Shown piece after piece: positions 52,219 through 60,559 of a stretch of 64,000 nucleotides of DNA; within the stretch, counting starts at the first letter, position 1, and every line of letters starts with the position of its first letter. Made by a program: the position numbers and the translations under genes. Under the pieces are notes generated by a model, which was given only the letters and a program-made list of their open reading frames with translations, was not told where the DNA came from and ran no database searches. Source of the stretch: Diaminobutyricibacter sp049994905 (lineage in GTDB: Bacteria; Actinomycetota; Actinomycetes; Actinomycetales; Microbacteriaceae); assembly GCF_049994905.1 (NCBI RefSeq), contig NZ_CP188258.1:372001-436000 (forward strand). Direction: 5' to 3'.

Positions 52219-52309
52219 GGAGACGTCGCATAGTTCGGCCTAGTGCACCACCCTGCTAAGGTGGAGTGCCCTTTACAGGGCACCGTGGGTTCAAATCCCA
52301 CCGTCTCCG
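52219..52309 (+). tRNA. tRNA-Ser (GCT)
   Basis: A class II tRNA of 91 bases: acceptor stem GGAGACG/CGTCTCC, anticodon stem CCACC/GGTGG around CTGCTAA with anticodon GCT at 52255-52257 (reads AGC and AGU), a long variable arm with TGCCC/GGGCA, and T arm GTGGG-TTCAAAT-CCCAC. The 3' CCA is not encoded. A TATGAT -10-like box lies at 52182-52187. Confidence 0.95.
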
Positions 52310-52400
52310 CAAAAAATGCTGGTCAGAAGCTATTTTGTCGATGGCATCCAGCCTTATTCGGGGCCTCTCTGCCGCTTCTGGAATCGCGCCCCAGGCAGTG

Positions 52401-52647
52401 ATGGGACAGGGGAGTCCCGGAAGCGTGTTTCCGGGAGACGGCACTGTTGTGCTCCGTGACTTCGCGGATCCTCGGCCCGGTCCTGGTGAAGTCAGCTTGC
52501 GGATCCGCGCTTCCGGCAGCGATCTGCAACTCGGGAGGCAGTGGATGACCTGTTTCCCACAGTTGGACGATCGACGAGGCCGAAGCGGCCTATGCCTGGT
52601 TCGACAAACAGGATGCGGGTAAGGGCGTCTTAGAGTTCACCGATTGA
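52401..52647 (+). pseudogene. Remnant of a zinc-dependent alcohol dehydrogenase (internal deletion)
   Basis: Two short pieces in different frames match opposite ends of a medium-chain alcohol dehydrogenase. About 52425-52535 encodes GDGTVVLRDFADPRPGPGEV and LRIRASGSDLQL, the start of the catalytic domain with the Cys-Gly of GLCGSDLH lost. About 52567-52647 encodes TIDEAEAAYAWFDKQDAGKG and ends in a stop, the typical C-terminus. Around 290 codons between them are missing, including the cofactor domain. It lies directly downstream of tRNA-Ser, a common site for insertions and deletions. Confidence 0.7.
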
Positions 52648-52749
52648 CGAGACGCTGTCGCAGTTAGAGAGATACGAGAGGCTGCGCAAAATCCCTCGGC
52701 GCATATATGATATTCAAAACATAGGACTGAGTCTTCAAAGGAGAAACCC

Positions 52750-53166
52750 ATGGCCCTTTCCGCACAGGCGATCGTCGACACCCACAATCGCGGACTGCAC
52801 GAGCGCGACTTCGATCTTTTCGGCAGCATCTTCGCCGACGATGTCGCCGTCGAGTTGCCCGGATCATCATTCAGCGGACTGGATTCGCTGAAGGGTGTGC
52901 TGGGCGTCTTCACCACTGCCTTCCCCGACATCAAGCTCACCCCTCGCCAGATCTATGGCGACGGCGAGGCGGTCGCCGTCGAACAGGTCTTCACCGGTAC
53001 GCACGACGGGCCGCTCGCTACTCCTGACGGCGAGGTGCCTCCGACGGGTCGGGCCGTCACGTTCACCATGGTTGACGCGTTCGTGCTTCGCGGCGGCAAG
53101 GTCGTTGAGCACCGCGTGTATTACGACAATCACTCGTTCCTGACGCAGCTCGGTCTTCTCGGCTGA
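52750..53166 (+). CDS. SnoaL/NTF2-fold protein (ester cyclase-like)
   Basis: A 138-residue NTF2-fold protein of the SnoaL-like ester cyclase group: VDTHNRGLHERDFDLFGSIFADDV, TTAFPDIKLTPRQIYGDGEAV and PPTGRAVTFTMVDAFVLRGGK match that pattern. Fold members act as cyclases, isomerases or binding proteins; activity here is not assignable. AAAGGAGAAACC upstream is a strong ribosome-binding site. A bidirectional terminator follows at 53186, separating it from the convergent VOC gene. Confidence 0.75.
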   Translation: MALSAQAIVDTHNRGLHERDFDLFGSIFADDVAVELPGSSFSGLDSLKGVLGVFTTAFPDIKLTPRQIYGDGEAVAVEQVFTGTHDGPLATPDGEVPPTGRAVTFTMVDAFVLRGGKVVEHRVYYDNHSFLTQLGLLG

Positions 53167-53185
53167 TTCCGAACGCGGAACACCA

Positions 53186-53220
53186 AAGGGCGGATCCTCC
53201 GAGGAGGATCCGCCCTTTTT
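53186..53220. terminator. Intrinsic terminator, probably bidirectional
   Basis: A perfect 15-bp stem (53186-53200 with 53203-53217) around a two-base turn, with a run of T after it and AAA before it, so it can end transcripts from both the SnoaL-like gene and the convergent VOC gene. Confidence 0.85.
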
Positions 53221-53233
53221 CTCGACCGAGCGT

Positions 53234-53716
53234 CTACTTCAGGACGCGGTCATGGATGTGCGCCACCGGGTGCGCCTGTTGGACCTCGACGACATTCCCG
53301 TTCTCGTCGCGCGGCACCTCGAGCGCCGAGAGGTCGACATCCCCGGACATCGAGGCCACCTCGATCAGGTAGCCGTCCGGGTCGGCGACCATGGTGACGC
53401 TGGCGGGGCCGAGCGAGATGGGCTCGAAAACGAGTTCGCCGCCGGCAGCCTTGGCACTGGCCACAGTCTTGTCGATGTCGTCCGTGAAGACCACGAGTGC
53501 GGCATGGGTGGGCTGACCGGAGTGCACAGGCTGAGACTCGCCCGCCATGACAACGAACGAAGCGCCGGCTCCGTCGACGAGGATCGCCTCGCGGATGTCA
53601 GGGTCGAGGAACTTCGCCCGTTGGGTCAGCGTGAGACCGAACACCGTCGTGTAGAAGGCGATCGATCGGTCGACGTCACTCACGACAATGCGCGATGCGT
53701 AGATGCTTGAAGCCAT
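53234..53716 (-). CDS. VOC (glyoxalase/bleomycin-resistance fold) protein
   Basis: A 160-residue VOC-fold protein: IVVSDVDRSIAFYTTVFGL at the start, HAALVVFTDDIDKTV in the middle and MVADPDGYLIEVASMSGD at the end, with the metal His and Glu candidates in the last two. VOC enzymes include glyoxalases, dioxygenases and antibiotic-binding proteins; no closer assignment is possible. ATG 53716 is preceded by AAGGAG. It follows the NTF2-like gene on the minus strand by 31 bases and is likely cotranscribed with it. Confidence 0.8.
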   Translation of the reverse strand: MASSIYASRIVVSDVDRSIAFYTTVFGLTLTQRAKFLDPDIREAILVDGAGASFVVMAGESQPVHSGQPTHAALVVFTDDIDKTVASAKAAGGELVFEPISLGPASVTMVADPDGYLIEVASMSGDVDLSALEVPRDENGNVVEVQQAHPVAHIHDRVLK

Positions 53717-53747
53717 TCGTTGCTCCTTCGTAGTTCGTGGGTGAGGG

Positions 53748-54131
53748 TCAGGCCTGAGCGGCGGCTTGTGCGGCTGCGTGCGCGCCGATCGCGGCGGCGA
53801 GATCGGTCTCGATGCCGATGTACTCCTCCACCGTGTGGGCCAGACCGTTCTCGGTCTGCACGATGATCGTGTCGTTGATCCTGAGTCCGGCCAGATCGAT
53901 CGAGAACTGCACCAGGAAGCCCTTCTCGGTGACCGTGTACCTCGGGTTCTCCAACGGCGGCAGGCCGCCGGCCTTGTGCACATTCTCGATTGCGAGGTCG
54001 AGGCTCACCCAGATGTTGTCGTTCGAGTGCCAGACCCTGGCGTCCGGGATGCAGAGCTCTCGGAACTCCTCGACGTTTTCGAGTGCGTGCAGCCAGCGCT
54101 GGGCGAGTTCTTCGTTCGTGTATGTCATCAT
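53748..54131 (-). CDS. NTF2-fold (nuclear transport factor 2 family) protein
   Basis: A 127-residue small protein with the alpha/beta cone pattern of NTF2-like proteins: QRWLHALENVEEFRELCIPDARVWHSNDNIW, then KGFLVQFSIDLAG, and an alanine-rich C-terminus. Similar proteins act as ketosteroid isomerase-like enzymes or dehydratases, but many have no known activity. It heads a minus-strand pair with the VOC gene. A 24-bp inverted repeat (54172-54195) lies about 40 bases upstream, between it and the TetR gene, and may be that regulator's site. Confidence 0.7.
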   Translation of the reverse strand: MMTYTNEELAQRWLHALENVEEFRELCIPDARVWHSNDNIWVSLDLAIENVHKAGGLPPLENPRYTVTEKGFLVQFSIDLAGLRINDTIIVQTENGLAHTVEEYIGIETDLAAAIGAHAAAQAAAQA

Positions 54132-54171
54132 TGACTCCTTCTATTCGGGTATTACATGTGGTGGATTACGT

Positions 54172-54195
54172 TTCACGCATAATGCATTTCGTGAA
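54172..54195. promoter_or_regulatory. Candidate operator upstream of the NTF2-VOC pair
   Basis: Arms TTCACG (54172-54177) and CGTGAA (54190-54195) flank a 12-base centre that itself contains GCATAATGC. The element is in the promoter zone of the minus-strand NTF2-like gene and next to the end of a TetR gene. Confidence 0.5.
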
Positions 54196-54234
54196 GGACG
54201 GGCGATATTCAGTTGTCTGTCAGGTGGTGCGGGT

Positions 54235-54885
54235 TCAGATCTCGTCGAGGTGGACGAGGGTGCCGATGAACGAGCGCATTGTCGCTGCGATGCCGACCGA
54301 GTCGTGGTCAAGCAGCCACTGCATCTGGATGCCATCCAGTAGCGCGATAATCGAGGCCGCAGCCTGAGCGGTCGGCGCAGCTCCGAGATAGAGGCCGTCC
54401 GCTGCAAGCCGGTCGAGGCAGGCCGTCACCGCCTGCCGATATCGCTCGCGATCTTCGCGGAAGCGTTCGTGCGCGGGGTGGTCGAGCGCAGTAGCCTCAC
54501 TGGCGACGATCACGTAGAGCTGAACGGTGCCAGGCATCGTCTCCAGGGCCTCAGCGAGTCGAATGATCCCGCGCAGCAGACCACTTTCGCCGTCACCGAA
54601 CGCCACCTCCTGCGCCCACTTGTCGCGACGTTCCAGAACCGCGAGAAACAGTTCCGCCTTGTCGGCGAAGTAGTGGAAGATGCTCGGTTGGCTGATGCCG
54701 GCCTTTTCGGCGATGGCTCGGAGCGAACCGGCGGTGTAACCGGTTTCCGAGAACACCTCGATAGCGCCGTCGATGATCGCCTCGCGCTTCGCCTTTCCTG
54801 TGGCATAGGGACCGCGAACGCGATGGCGACGCGTGTCTTCGGTCGAGGCGGTGTCCACGTTCGGGTGCTCCAAAGCCGAGGTCAC
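54235..54885 (-). CDS. TetR-family regulator
   Basis: A 216-residue TetR protein with a 30-residue basic N-terminal extension, the helix-turn-helix SLRAIAEKAGISQPSIFHYF (about 55-75) and a helical C-terminal domain. It lies upstream of the NTF2-VOC pair on the same strand and may control it through the palindrome at 54172. A second long inverted repeat (54957-54986) lies upstream of its own start. Its ligand is unknown. Confidence 0.82.
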   Translation of the reverse strand: MTSALEHPNVDTASTEDTRRHRVRGPYATGKAKREAIIDGAIEVFSETGYTAGSLRAIAEKAGISQPSIFHYFADKAELFLAVLERRDKWAQEVAFGDGESGLLRGIIRLAEALETMPGTVQLYVIVASEATALDHPAHERFREDRERYRQAVTACLDRLAADGLYLGAAPTAQAAASIIALLDGIQMQWLLDHDSVGIAATMRSFIGTLVHLDEI

Positions 54886-54956
54886 GCCGGGGAGCAGGTC
54901 CTCGTGTGGATCCTCGTTGATCCGTCATCTGATGCACGGCCATGGGCCGCATGGGC

Positions 54957-54986
54957 ATGAACCTTGATCGCTCGATCGAGGTTCAT
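54957..54986. repeat. 30-base inverted repeat upstream of the TetR gene
   Basis: Arms ATGAACCTTGATCG (54957-54970) and CGATCGAGGTTCAT (54973-54986) match in 13 of 14 positions around two bases. It may be an operator for the TetR protein or for the divergent beta-propeller gene. Confidence 0.6.
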
Positions 54987-55080
54987 ATGAAATATAGTAT
55001 GTGCGACCTGGCTTTAGCAAGGCTGATCGTCAAGCTGGGATGCGTGACCTCGCCGGCTGAGCCACGGCTTACGCTGCGCT

Positions 55081-55108
55081 TGTTGTCTGGGATGCGAATA
55101 TGCATAAT
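55081..55108 (+). promoter_or_regulatory. Candidate promoter of the beta-propeller gene
   Basis: TTGTCT (55081-55086) and TAATAT (55103-55108) with a 16-base spacer, in an AT-rich patch that stands out from the GC-rich surroundings. The leader to the ATG would be about 125 bases. Confidence 0.4.
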
Positions 55109-55239
55109 ATATAAAGTTCTAAGCGTGATAATGCGACAAAGAGAGCCAGGCTCTCGATCAGGAGCGGGGTCGGATCGACTTCCGTCAGCCACGACCTTGC
55201 GCCGAAGCGCGCGTGCTCGTGAACAAGAGTGGAGAGACG

Positions 55240-56280
55240 ATGGCGTCTCAAACGCAGTCGGAGTATTTCGTTTACCCCAGGGGCTTTCTCAGCAACGGGA
55301 TTGACGGATTCACCGCGAGTGACACTGGCGAGGTGCGGCCGATCTCCGGCTACGCGGCGTCGGGACGCTGGTCATGGCCAATGCGCGCGACGCCAGACGG
55401 CCAATTCCTTGTCGTCGCCAGCATTCGTCCCAAGCGTATGTATGCATACCGCATCGGTAGCAAGGGACACCTGATCTCGTCGAGCCCGGCGCGGGCGCTC
55501 CCGCGCGGGCCGATCGATCTCACATTCGCCCCGGACAGCCGTCATGGTTACATCACCCTCGGCTACCTGCGGAATGCCGCGATCCAGAACTTCACCCTCA
55601 GCGACGAGGGCGTCCTCGACCTCGTAGGATCGCCGATCCCGCTCGGAGAGCGCAAAGACAGCCTCAGTACCGCTCGCGTCTCGGCCGACGGAAAGCAGCT
55701 TTACCTCGCGAGCTACCTCCGCGGCGAGGTACTGCGGCTACCGATCGCACCCGACGGGACAGTCGACCATGTCGCCCAGCGGATCGCGACCGGAAAGTCG
55801 CCGCTCAATCCCACTGTGACCCGTGACGGTCGGTTCGTTTACGTGAGCAACGAGATGGCCCACTCGGTGAGCGGGTACAGAGTGGCCGAGGACGGATCGC
55901 TGAGTGAGGTTCCCGGCTCGCCGTTCCCCTCTGGGCGATGGCCTCACGTGAGTGCGATCACGCCCGACTCGCGCCACGTGTATGTTCCCAACCTCGGAAG
56001 CACCTTCTTCAGCTGCTACGAGGTGCAAGAAGACGGAAGTCTTCGGGAATTCGCGCAAGTCGACTTCGGCGACGCAAAGCCTGAGGCCGCTGCCGTATCA
56101 CCGTCCGGCAACGCACTCTGGGTATTCGGCAACGACGGATCACGTCGCGGTACTCGCACCGTGCTACGCCGTTACGCGATCGAGGAAGACGGTTCTCTCA
56201 CCGGCAACCTGTCCCTGCCGCTCGAGCTCAAAGCGGCCAGCGGTCACTCCGTCGTGATCGCTGCTGCCCGTGCGGAATGA
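55240..56280 (+). CDS. Lactonase-like seven-bladed beta-propeller protein
   Basis: A 346-residue protein made of repeating propeller blades, seen as recurrent D(G/S)xxxxV-type units such as TPDGQFLVVASI, SADGKQLYLASY, TRDGRFVYVSNE and TPDSRHVYVPNL. This is the pattern of the Pgl (6-phosphogluconolactonase) lactonase family; paralogues of it are common and often not true Pgl enzymes. No signal peptide is seen. ATG 55240 is chosen over a GTG at 55213 because GGAGAG lies just upstream. It adjoins the second CoA-thioester cluster and might open a lactone there. Confidence 0.75.
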   Translation: MASQTQSEYFVYPRGFLSNGIDGFTASDTGEVRPISGYAASGRWSWPMRATPDGQFLVVASIRPKRMYAYRIGSKGHLISSSPARALPRGPIDLTFAPDSRHGYITLGYLRNAAIQNFTLSDEGVLDLVGSPIPLGERKDSLSTARVSADGKQLYLASYLRGEVLRLPIAPDGTVDHVAQRIATGKSPLNPTVTRDGRFVYVSNEMAHSVSGYRVAEDGSLSEVPGSPFPSGRWPHVSAITPDSRHVYVPNLGSTFFSCYEVQEDGSLREFAQVDFGDAKPEAAAVSPSGNALWVFGNDGSRRGTRTVLRRYAIEEDGSLTGNLSLPLELKAASGHSVVIAAARAE

Positions 56281-56304
56281 CTCGTCGGCCGTGGGGCCAG
56301 CGCC

Positions 56305-57273
56305 TTAACCGTTCGAAGCGATGTCCAATCCACCTGAAAGCACGAATTCACGATGCAGCCTGGCCTGGTTGAGTGCAGAGAAGAGATTGAACCCGCGTAG
56401 ATTCTCCCATCCCGCCGTCCAGCTGAGCTGCGAAGCGACCTCGTAGACCGTTGCAGTGGGATGCTCGCGCAACACTTCGGATGTCTCGCGGGCGCGTCGG
56501 AGGTGGTGCTTCCCGAGTTGATCCAGACGCGGGGCGAGTTCAGTGAAATGGTGCTCATGACCCGGTGCGATCGAGAATCCGTCGAACTCACGCACCCGCT
56601 CGAGCGATGTGAGATAGTCCGCGATCGGGCTCGTGTCCGTCTCGCCGCCCAGCCCGAGCCCCGGAAAGATCACCGGAAGCACATGATCGCCGGTGAACAA
56701 GAGCCGATCGCTCCGGTCCACCACGCAGGCGTGTCCTGGTGTGTGACCCGGAGTCCACGCTGCATGCAGATCGCGGCCGGCGAGCGGCAGGCGGTCACCG
56801 TCGTTCAGGCGCAGGTCGACCGGCCAGGGACGCAGCGGCGGGCGGAAGGACAAGACCCTGTCGATCTCTTGCCGGTCGTCTTCGGGGATTCCCCAGTCGT
56901 CCATAGGCGTATGCTGCCATCCCGCTTGAGCGAGTGATTGAAGCGCGTCGATTTCGCGGCCGAGACCCATGACGGCGGCACCGCTCACCTCGTGCATGCG
57001 ATGAGCCATGCCCCGATGGTCATCATGCAGGTGGGTGCTGAAAACCCAACCGACCTGGTCGACAGACAGCCCGAGCCACCCGAGCGAATCGACAAGGGTG
57101 CGCCAATTCGCCTCCGTGTCGAGGCCGGGATCGATCAGCAGCAGCTCGTCGTCACCTTGTATCACGTAGCAGAACGAGTAAGGGTTGTACGGATCGGGGA
57201 GCTCAAGCGCAATGGACCAGACGCCATCGGCCAACTCCTTGAGTGCTTCGGGCCTGTCTGTCTCAGCGCGCAT
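56305..57273 (-). CDS. Metallo-beta-lactamase-fold hydrolase
   Basis: A 322-residue MBL-fold protein with the zinc motif STHLHDDHRG (HxHxDH), GHTPGH, the bridging Asp in LFTGDHVLP and GHEHH. The fold covers thioesterases, lactonases, glyoxalase II and others. A C-terminal helical region (about 235-322) is added, as in several lactonase/MBL-fold thioesterase-like members. ATG 57273 has AGGGAAG upstream. It lies on the minus strand downstream of the SDR gene of the CoA cluster and may be the last gene of that operon. Confidence 0.85.
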   Translation of the reverse strand: MRAETDRPEALKELADGVWSIALELPDPYNPYSFCYVIQGDDELLLIDPGLDTEANWRTLVDSLGWLGLSVDQVGWVFSTHLHDDHRGMAHRMHEVSGAAVMGLGREIDALQSLAQAGWQHTPMDDWGIPEDDRQEIDRVLSFRPPLRPWPVDLRLNDGDRLPLAGRDLHAAWTPGHTPGHACVVDRSDRLLFTGDHVLPVIFPGLGLGGETDTSPIADYLTSLERVREFDGFSIAPGHEHHFTELAPRLDQLGKHHLRRARETSEVLREHPTATVYEVASQLSWTAGWENLRGFNLFSALNQARLHREFVLSGGLDIASNG

Positions 57274-57346
57274 CTTTCGTCTTCCCTGCCTTGTTGGTCC
57301 CTCTGTGATCATGCGAAGCAGGACGACGTCCTGCCATATTCGCTCG

Positions 57347-58090
57347 TCACATATGTCTGCCGCCGGTGACTTCAAGGACAGCACCGGTGACGTAGCTGGA
57401 CATGTCGCTGGCAAGAAAGGTCACGGCCTGTGCGACCTCTTCCGCTTCGCCCATCCGGCCAAGTGCGATCTCTTTGAGCCGCGCCTCTTTGATGTCCTCG
57501 CGCATGTCCTCGGTCATGGGCGTGCGGATGAGACCCGGCATCACCGCGTTCACGCGAACGTTCGCGAATCCGACCTCCTTGGCGGCAGCTTTCGTGAGCC
57601 CGACGATTCCGGCCTTGGCAGCGCTGTAGTTCGTCTGACCGAGAAGACCGACCTTGCCGGAAATCGACGAGATGTTGACGATCGACCCGCCGCGCTCCTG
57701 TTCGCGCATCACGTCCGAGGCAGCGCGAGTGCCAAGCCAGGTGCCTCGGAGATGAACAGCGATCACCTGGTCGAACATCTCTTCGGTCATCTTGCGCATG
57801 GTGGCGTCGCGGGTGACGCCAGCGTTGTTGACCCACACATCGATCGCTCCGAAGACGCGTTTCGCCGTATCCGCGAGGCGCGCGACCGCTTCGCCGTCGG
57901 CGACATTCGTGCTCACCCCGATTGCGCGGGAGCCGATGCCGAGGCGTTCCGCCGCTTCTGCAGCAGCGGCGCCGTTGAGGTCGGCGATGACGACGGCGGC
58001 GCCTTCTGCGGCGAAGGCTCGGGCGATCGCAAAGCCGATCCCCTGGGCCGAGCCGGTCACGACGGCGGTGCGCCCATCAAGCAATGCCAT
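57347..58090 (-). CDS. Short-chain dehydrogenase/reductase, FabG/3-hydroxyacyl-CoA-type
   Basis: A 247-residue SDR with cofactor motif TGSAQGIG near residue 12, NNAG near 88, the catalytic Ser in ISSISGKVG and NYSAAKAG, and the ending SYVTGAVLEVTGG. It closely follows FabG-type ketoacyl reductases. Within a thiolase-CoA-transferase-hydratase cluster it is most likely a 3-hydroxyacyl-CoA dehydrogenase step. The gene starts 35 bases after the CoA-transferase stop on the same strand. Confidence 0.82.
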   Translation of the reverse strand: MALLDGRTAVVTGSAQGIGFAIARAFAAEGAAVVIADLNGAAAAEAAERLGIGSRAIGVSTNVADGEAVARLADTAKRVFGAIDVWVNNAGVTRDATMRKMTEEMFDQVIAVHLRGTWLGTRAASDVMREQERGGSIVNISSISGKVGLLGQTNYSAAKAGIVGLTKAAAKEVGFANVRVNAVMPGLIRTPMTEDMREDIKEARLKEIALGRMGEAEEVAQAVTFLASDMSSYVTGAVLEVTGGRHM

Positions 58091-58125
58091 GAGTGTCTCC
58101 TTGGGTACGAGGTGGAGTGGGGTGG

Positions 58126-59334
58126 TCAGGCGGCGAGGATGCCGCGAGCGCGGAGATCAGCGAGCTGCTCCATCGTCGTCCCGAGCACCGACCGAAGGAC
58201 ATCGTCGGTGTTCGCGCCGAGAATTGGCGCGGCCTGCGCGTCAGCAGTCGGCGATCCGTCGAAGGTGAGCGGGATGCGCGGAGCGAGCACTCGCCCCACT
58301 CCGGGCTGGTCGATCTCGGTCATCATCGGGTTGGCGGTCGAGCACTGCGGGTCAGTGCGGACGAGCTCTTCGAACGTCTGGAACGTGCCCTGCAGTACGC
58401 CGGCCGTTGCCAGGCGTGTGGCGGCGTCGGCCGCGGATTGGGTCGCGAACCAGGGGCGCAGTACAGCATCGATCGCGTCGCGTGCGTGGTAGCGACCGCC
58501 TTCGGTGCTCAGATCGACGTCGAGGAGGGACCCGATCATGGCGAGTTTCTCAGTCAGTCCCGTCGCCTCGCCGAGTGATTTCCAGTGCCGGTTCGAGATG
58601 ACGGCGACCATTATCTCGCGGTCGTCGGATGTGCGAAAGCTCTGCCCATAGGCTCCATAGAGACCATTTCCGAGGGGCCCGCGCGTGGAGCCGTTTGTCT
58701 GCACCTCGGCGATGTAACCGAGGTTGCCGACGGTCGCGAGCATGACGTCGGACAATGCCACGTTCACCTCCTGACCTGCACCGGATGCGCGGCGCTCAAG
58801 CTCGGCGGCCAACACGCCGTTGGCGATGTACAGTCCGGCGGTGACGTCCCATGCCGGTAGGGCGTGGTTGACAGGGCGCTCGTCGAAACCGGTGATGCTC
58901 GGGAATCCGCTGGCCGCGTTGACCGTATAGTCGACCGCGGCCCCACCGTCGTAGGTTCCACTCAGTCGCAGCATGATGAGGTCCGGCCGATGCCGGACGA
59001 GGTTGTCATAGCTGAGCCAGCCACGTGCTGGAAGATTAGTGATGAGGATGCCGGCGGAAGCGATGAGTTCGGTTGCGATTGCCTGCCCGAGCGGACTCTT
59101 CAGATCGAGCGTCACCGAGCGCTTGCCCTTGTTCAGGCTCGCCCAGTAGATGCTGCGCCCTGCGTCGGTGACCGGCCATCGGGTGTAGTCGATGTTGCCG
59201 CCGATCGGGTCGATACGAATGACGTCAGCCCCGAGCTGGGCGAGGGTCATCCCACCGAGCGGGGCGGCCACGAATGCGGAGATCTCAATGACGCGCACCC
59301 CGCTGAGCGGCGCGGGCCGAGCGCTTTCGGACAT
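58126..59334 (-). CDS. Class III (CaiB/BaiF) CoA-transferase
   Basis: A 402-residue class III CoA-transferase: LSGVRVIEISAFVAAPLGGMTLAQLGADVIRID at the N-terminus, RSVTLDLKSPLG, and a probable catalytic Asp in ALPAWDVTAGLYIANGVLAA. It moves CoA between carboxylates. It is the second of three such genes in the window and lies two bases downstream of the thiolase gene on the same strand. ATG 59334 is chosen as the normal family start. The acceptor acid is unknown. Confidence 0.85.
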   Translation of the reverse strand: MSESARPAPLSGVRVIEISAFVAAPLGGMTLAQLGADVIRIDPIGGNIDYTRWPVTDAGRSIYWASLNKGKRSVTLDLKSPLGQAIATELIASAGILITNLPARGWLSYDNLVRHRPDLIMLRLSGTYDGGAAVDYTVNAASGFPSITGFDERPVNHALPAWDVTAGLYIANGVLAAELERRASGAGQEVNVALSDVMLATVGNLGYIAEVQTNGSTRGPLGNGLYGAYGQSFRTSDDREIMVAVISNRHWKSLGEATGLTEKLAMIGSLLDVDLSTEGGRYHARDAIDAVLRPWFATQSAADAATRLATAGVLQGTFQTFEELVRTDPQCSTANPMMTEIDQPGVGRVLAPRIPLTFDGSPTADAQAAPILGANTDDVLRSVLGTTMEQLADLRARGILAA

Positions 59335-59336
59335 CC

Positions 59337-60533
59337 TCACACCACCTCGAACAGCGCGGCCATTCCTTGGCCTCCGCCGATGCACATGGTCTCCAGCCCG
59401 ATGCCTCCGCCACGTCGATGCAGTTCGTGAACGAGGCTGGTCATGATGCGCGCGCCGGTCGCGCCCACGGGATGCCCGAGCGAGATTCCGGATCCGTTCA
59501 CGTTCAGAATGTCCGTGTTCTCGAAGTCCCAGCCTCGAAGCACCCCCAGAGCCTGTGCGGCGAACGCCTCGTTGAGTTCGACGAGGTCGATGTCGCTCCA
59601 GGATCGGCCGGACCGGCGAAACAGTTTCTCGACTGCGGGAACTGGACCGAGACCCATCTCTGCCGGCTCGCACCCGACGGCTGTCCACGCCTCAAGGAAG
59701 GCGATCGGCTCGAGACCGTACTGGTCGAGTTTGTCCTCAGCGACGACGAGGCATGCTGCCGCGGCGTCATTCTGCTGACTGGCGTTGCCCGCTGTAGTCA
59801 CTCCGTCTTTCATGAGCGGGCGGAGCCCCGCGAGAGTTTCGACGGTCGTCTCAGGGCGCACGCCCTCGTCGTGGTCAAAGACGATCGGATCACCCTTGCG
59901 CTGAGGTACATGTACCGGCACGACCTCCTCGCTGAAGGCACCGCGTTCCCAGGCCGCTGCGGCACGCTGGTGGCTGCGCGCAGCGAACGCATCCGCCTCC
60001 TCGCGAGTGATTCCGTAGCGCTTTGCCACGTTCTCGGCAGTCTCGATCATCCCGGAGATGTAACCGAAACGTTCTACGGGCTGGGAGCGCTCACGACCCC
60101 GATCGAGGCGGTCGTACGTCGTGACGTTTCCTGAACGGGAACCCCACCTCATGTCGGTGCTGTAGTACTCGATGTTGCTCATACTTTCCACGCCGCCGGC
60201 GATGACGACGTCGGCAGCACCCGTCTGCACCATCATGGCGGCGGTTGCGATCGCTTGCAGACCGCCACCGCATCGGCGGTCCAGCTGCATGCCGGCGGTG
60301 TGGATCGGCAGGCCGGCTTTGAGCGCCACCCACCGTCCGACGCACGGGGTTTCGCTGTTCGCATACGACTGGGCGAAGACCACGTCTTCAATGGCATCGG
60401 TCTCGATGCCCGATCGGGCGATGACCTCATTCACGACGGCGGCGCCCAGGTCTTCCACGGGCACCGGGCGAAGAGTCTTGCCGAACACGCCGACGGCGGT
60501 GCGCACGGGTGCGATGATGGCGGCTCTGCTCAT
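59337..60533 (-). CDS. Acetyl-CoA C-acyltransferase (thiolase)
   Basis: A 398-residue thiolase with the acyl-binding Cys C88 in DRRCGGGLQA, H354 in SLGHPVGATG and C384 in CIGGGQG, the complete catalytic set. It should cleave a 3-ketoacyl-CoA with CoA. It sits between the FAS1/HTD2-type hydratase gene and the CoA-transferase gene on the minus strand, forming a beta-oxidation-like set with the SDR. Chain-length or side-chain preference is not readable. Confidence 0.9.
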   Translation of the reverse strand: MSRAAIIAPVRTAVGVFGKTLRPVPVEDLGAAVVNEVIARSGIETDAIEDVVFAQSYANSETPCVGRWVALKAGLPIHTAGMQLDRRCGGGLQAIATAAMMVQTGAADVVIAGGVESMSNIEYYSTDMRWGSRSGNVTTYDRLDRGRERSQPVERFGYISGMIETAENVAKRYGITREEADAFAARSHQRAAAAWERGAFSEEVVPVHVPQRKGDPIVFDHDEGVRPETTVETLAGLRPLMKDGVTTAGNASQQNDAAAACLVVAEDKLDQYGLEPIAFLEAWTAVGCEPAEMGLGPVPAVEKLFRRSGRSWSDIDLVELNEAFAAQALGVLRGWDFENTDILNVNGSGISLGHPVGATGARIMTSLVHELHRRGGGIGLETMCIGGGQGMAALFEVV

Positions 60534-60559
60534 GGGTTTCTCCTGATCAGGTACTGATT

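Larger units (their letters stand above)
54886..55239. other. Intergenic regulatory region between TetR and the beta-propeller gene
   Basis: About 350 bases with no gene I can support. It holds a 30-base inverted repeat (54957-54986) and an AT-rich segment around 55085-55120 containing a candidate promoter for the downstream gene. Confidence 0.5.

Noticed and set aside
52266..52622. 118-codon frame starting inside the tRNA-Ser gene
   Set aside because: It begins within a structured tRNA and only its later part resembles a dehydrogenase fragment, treated here as a pseudogene.
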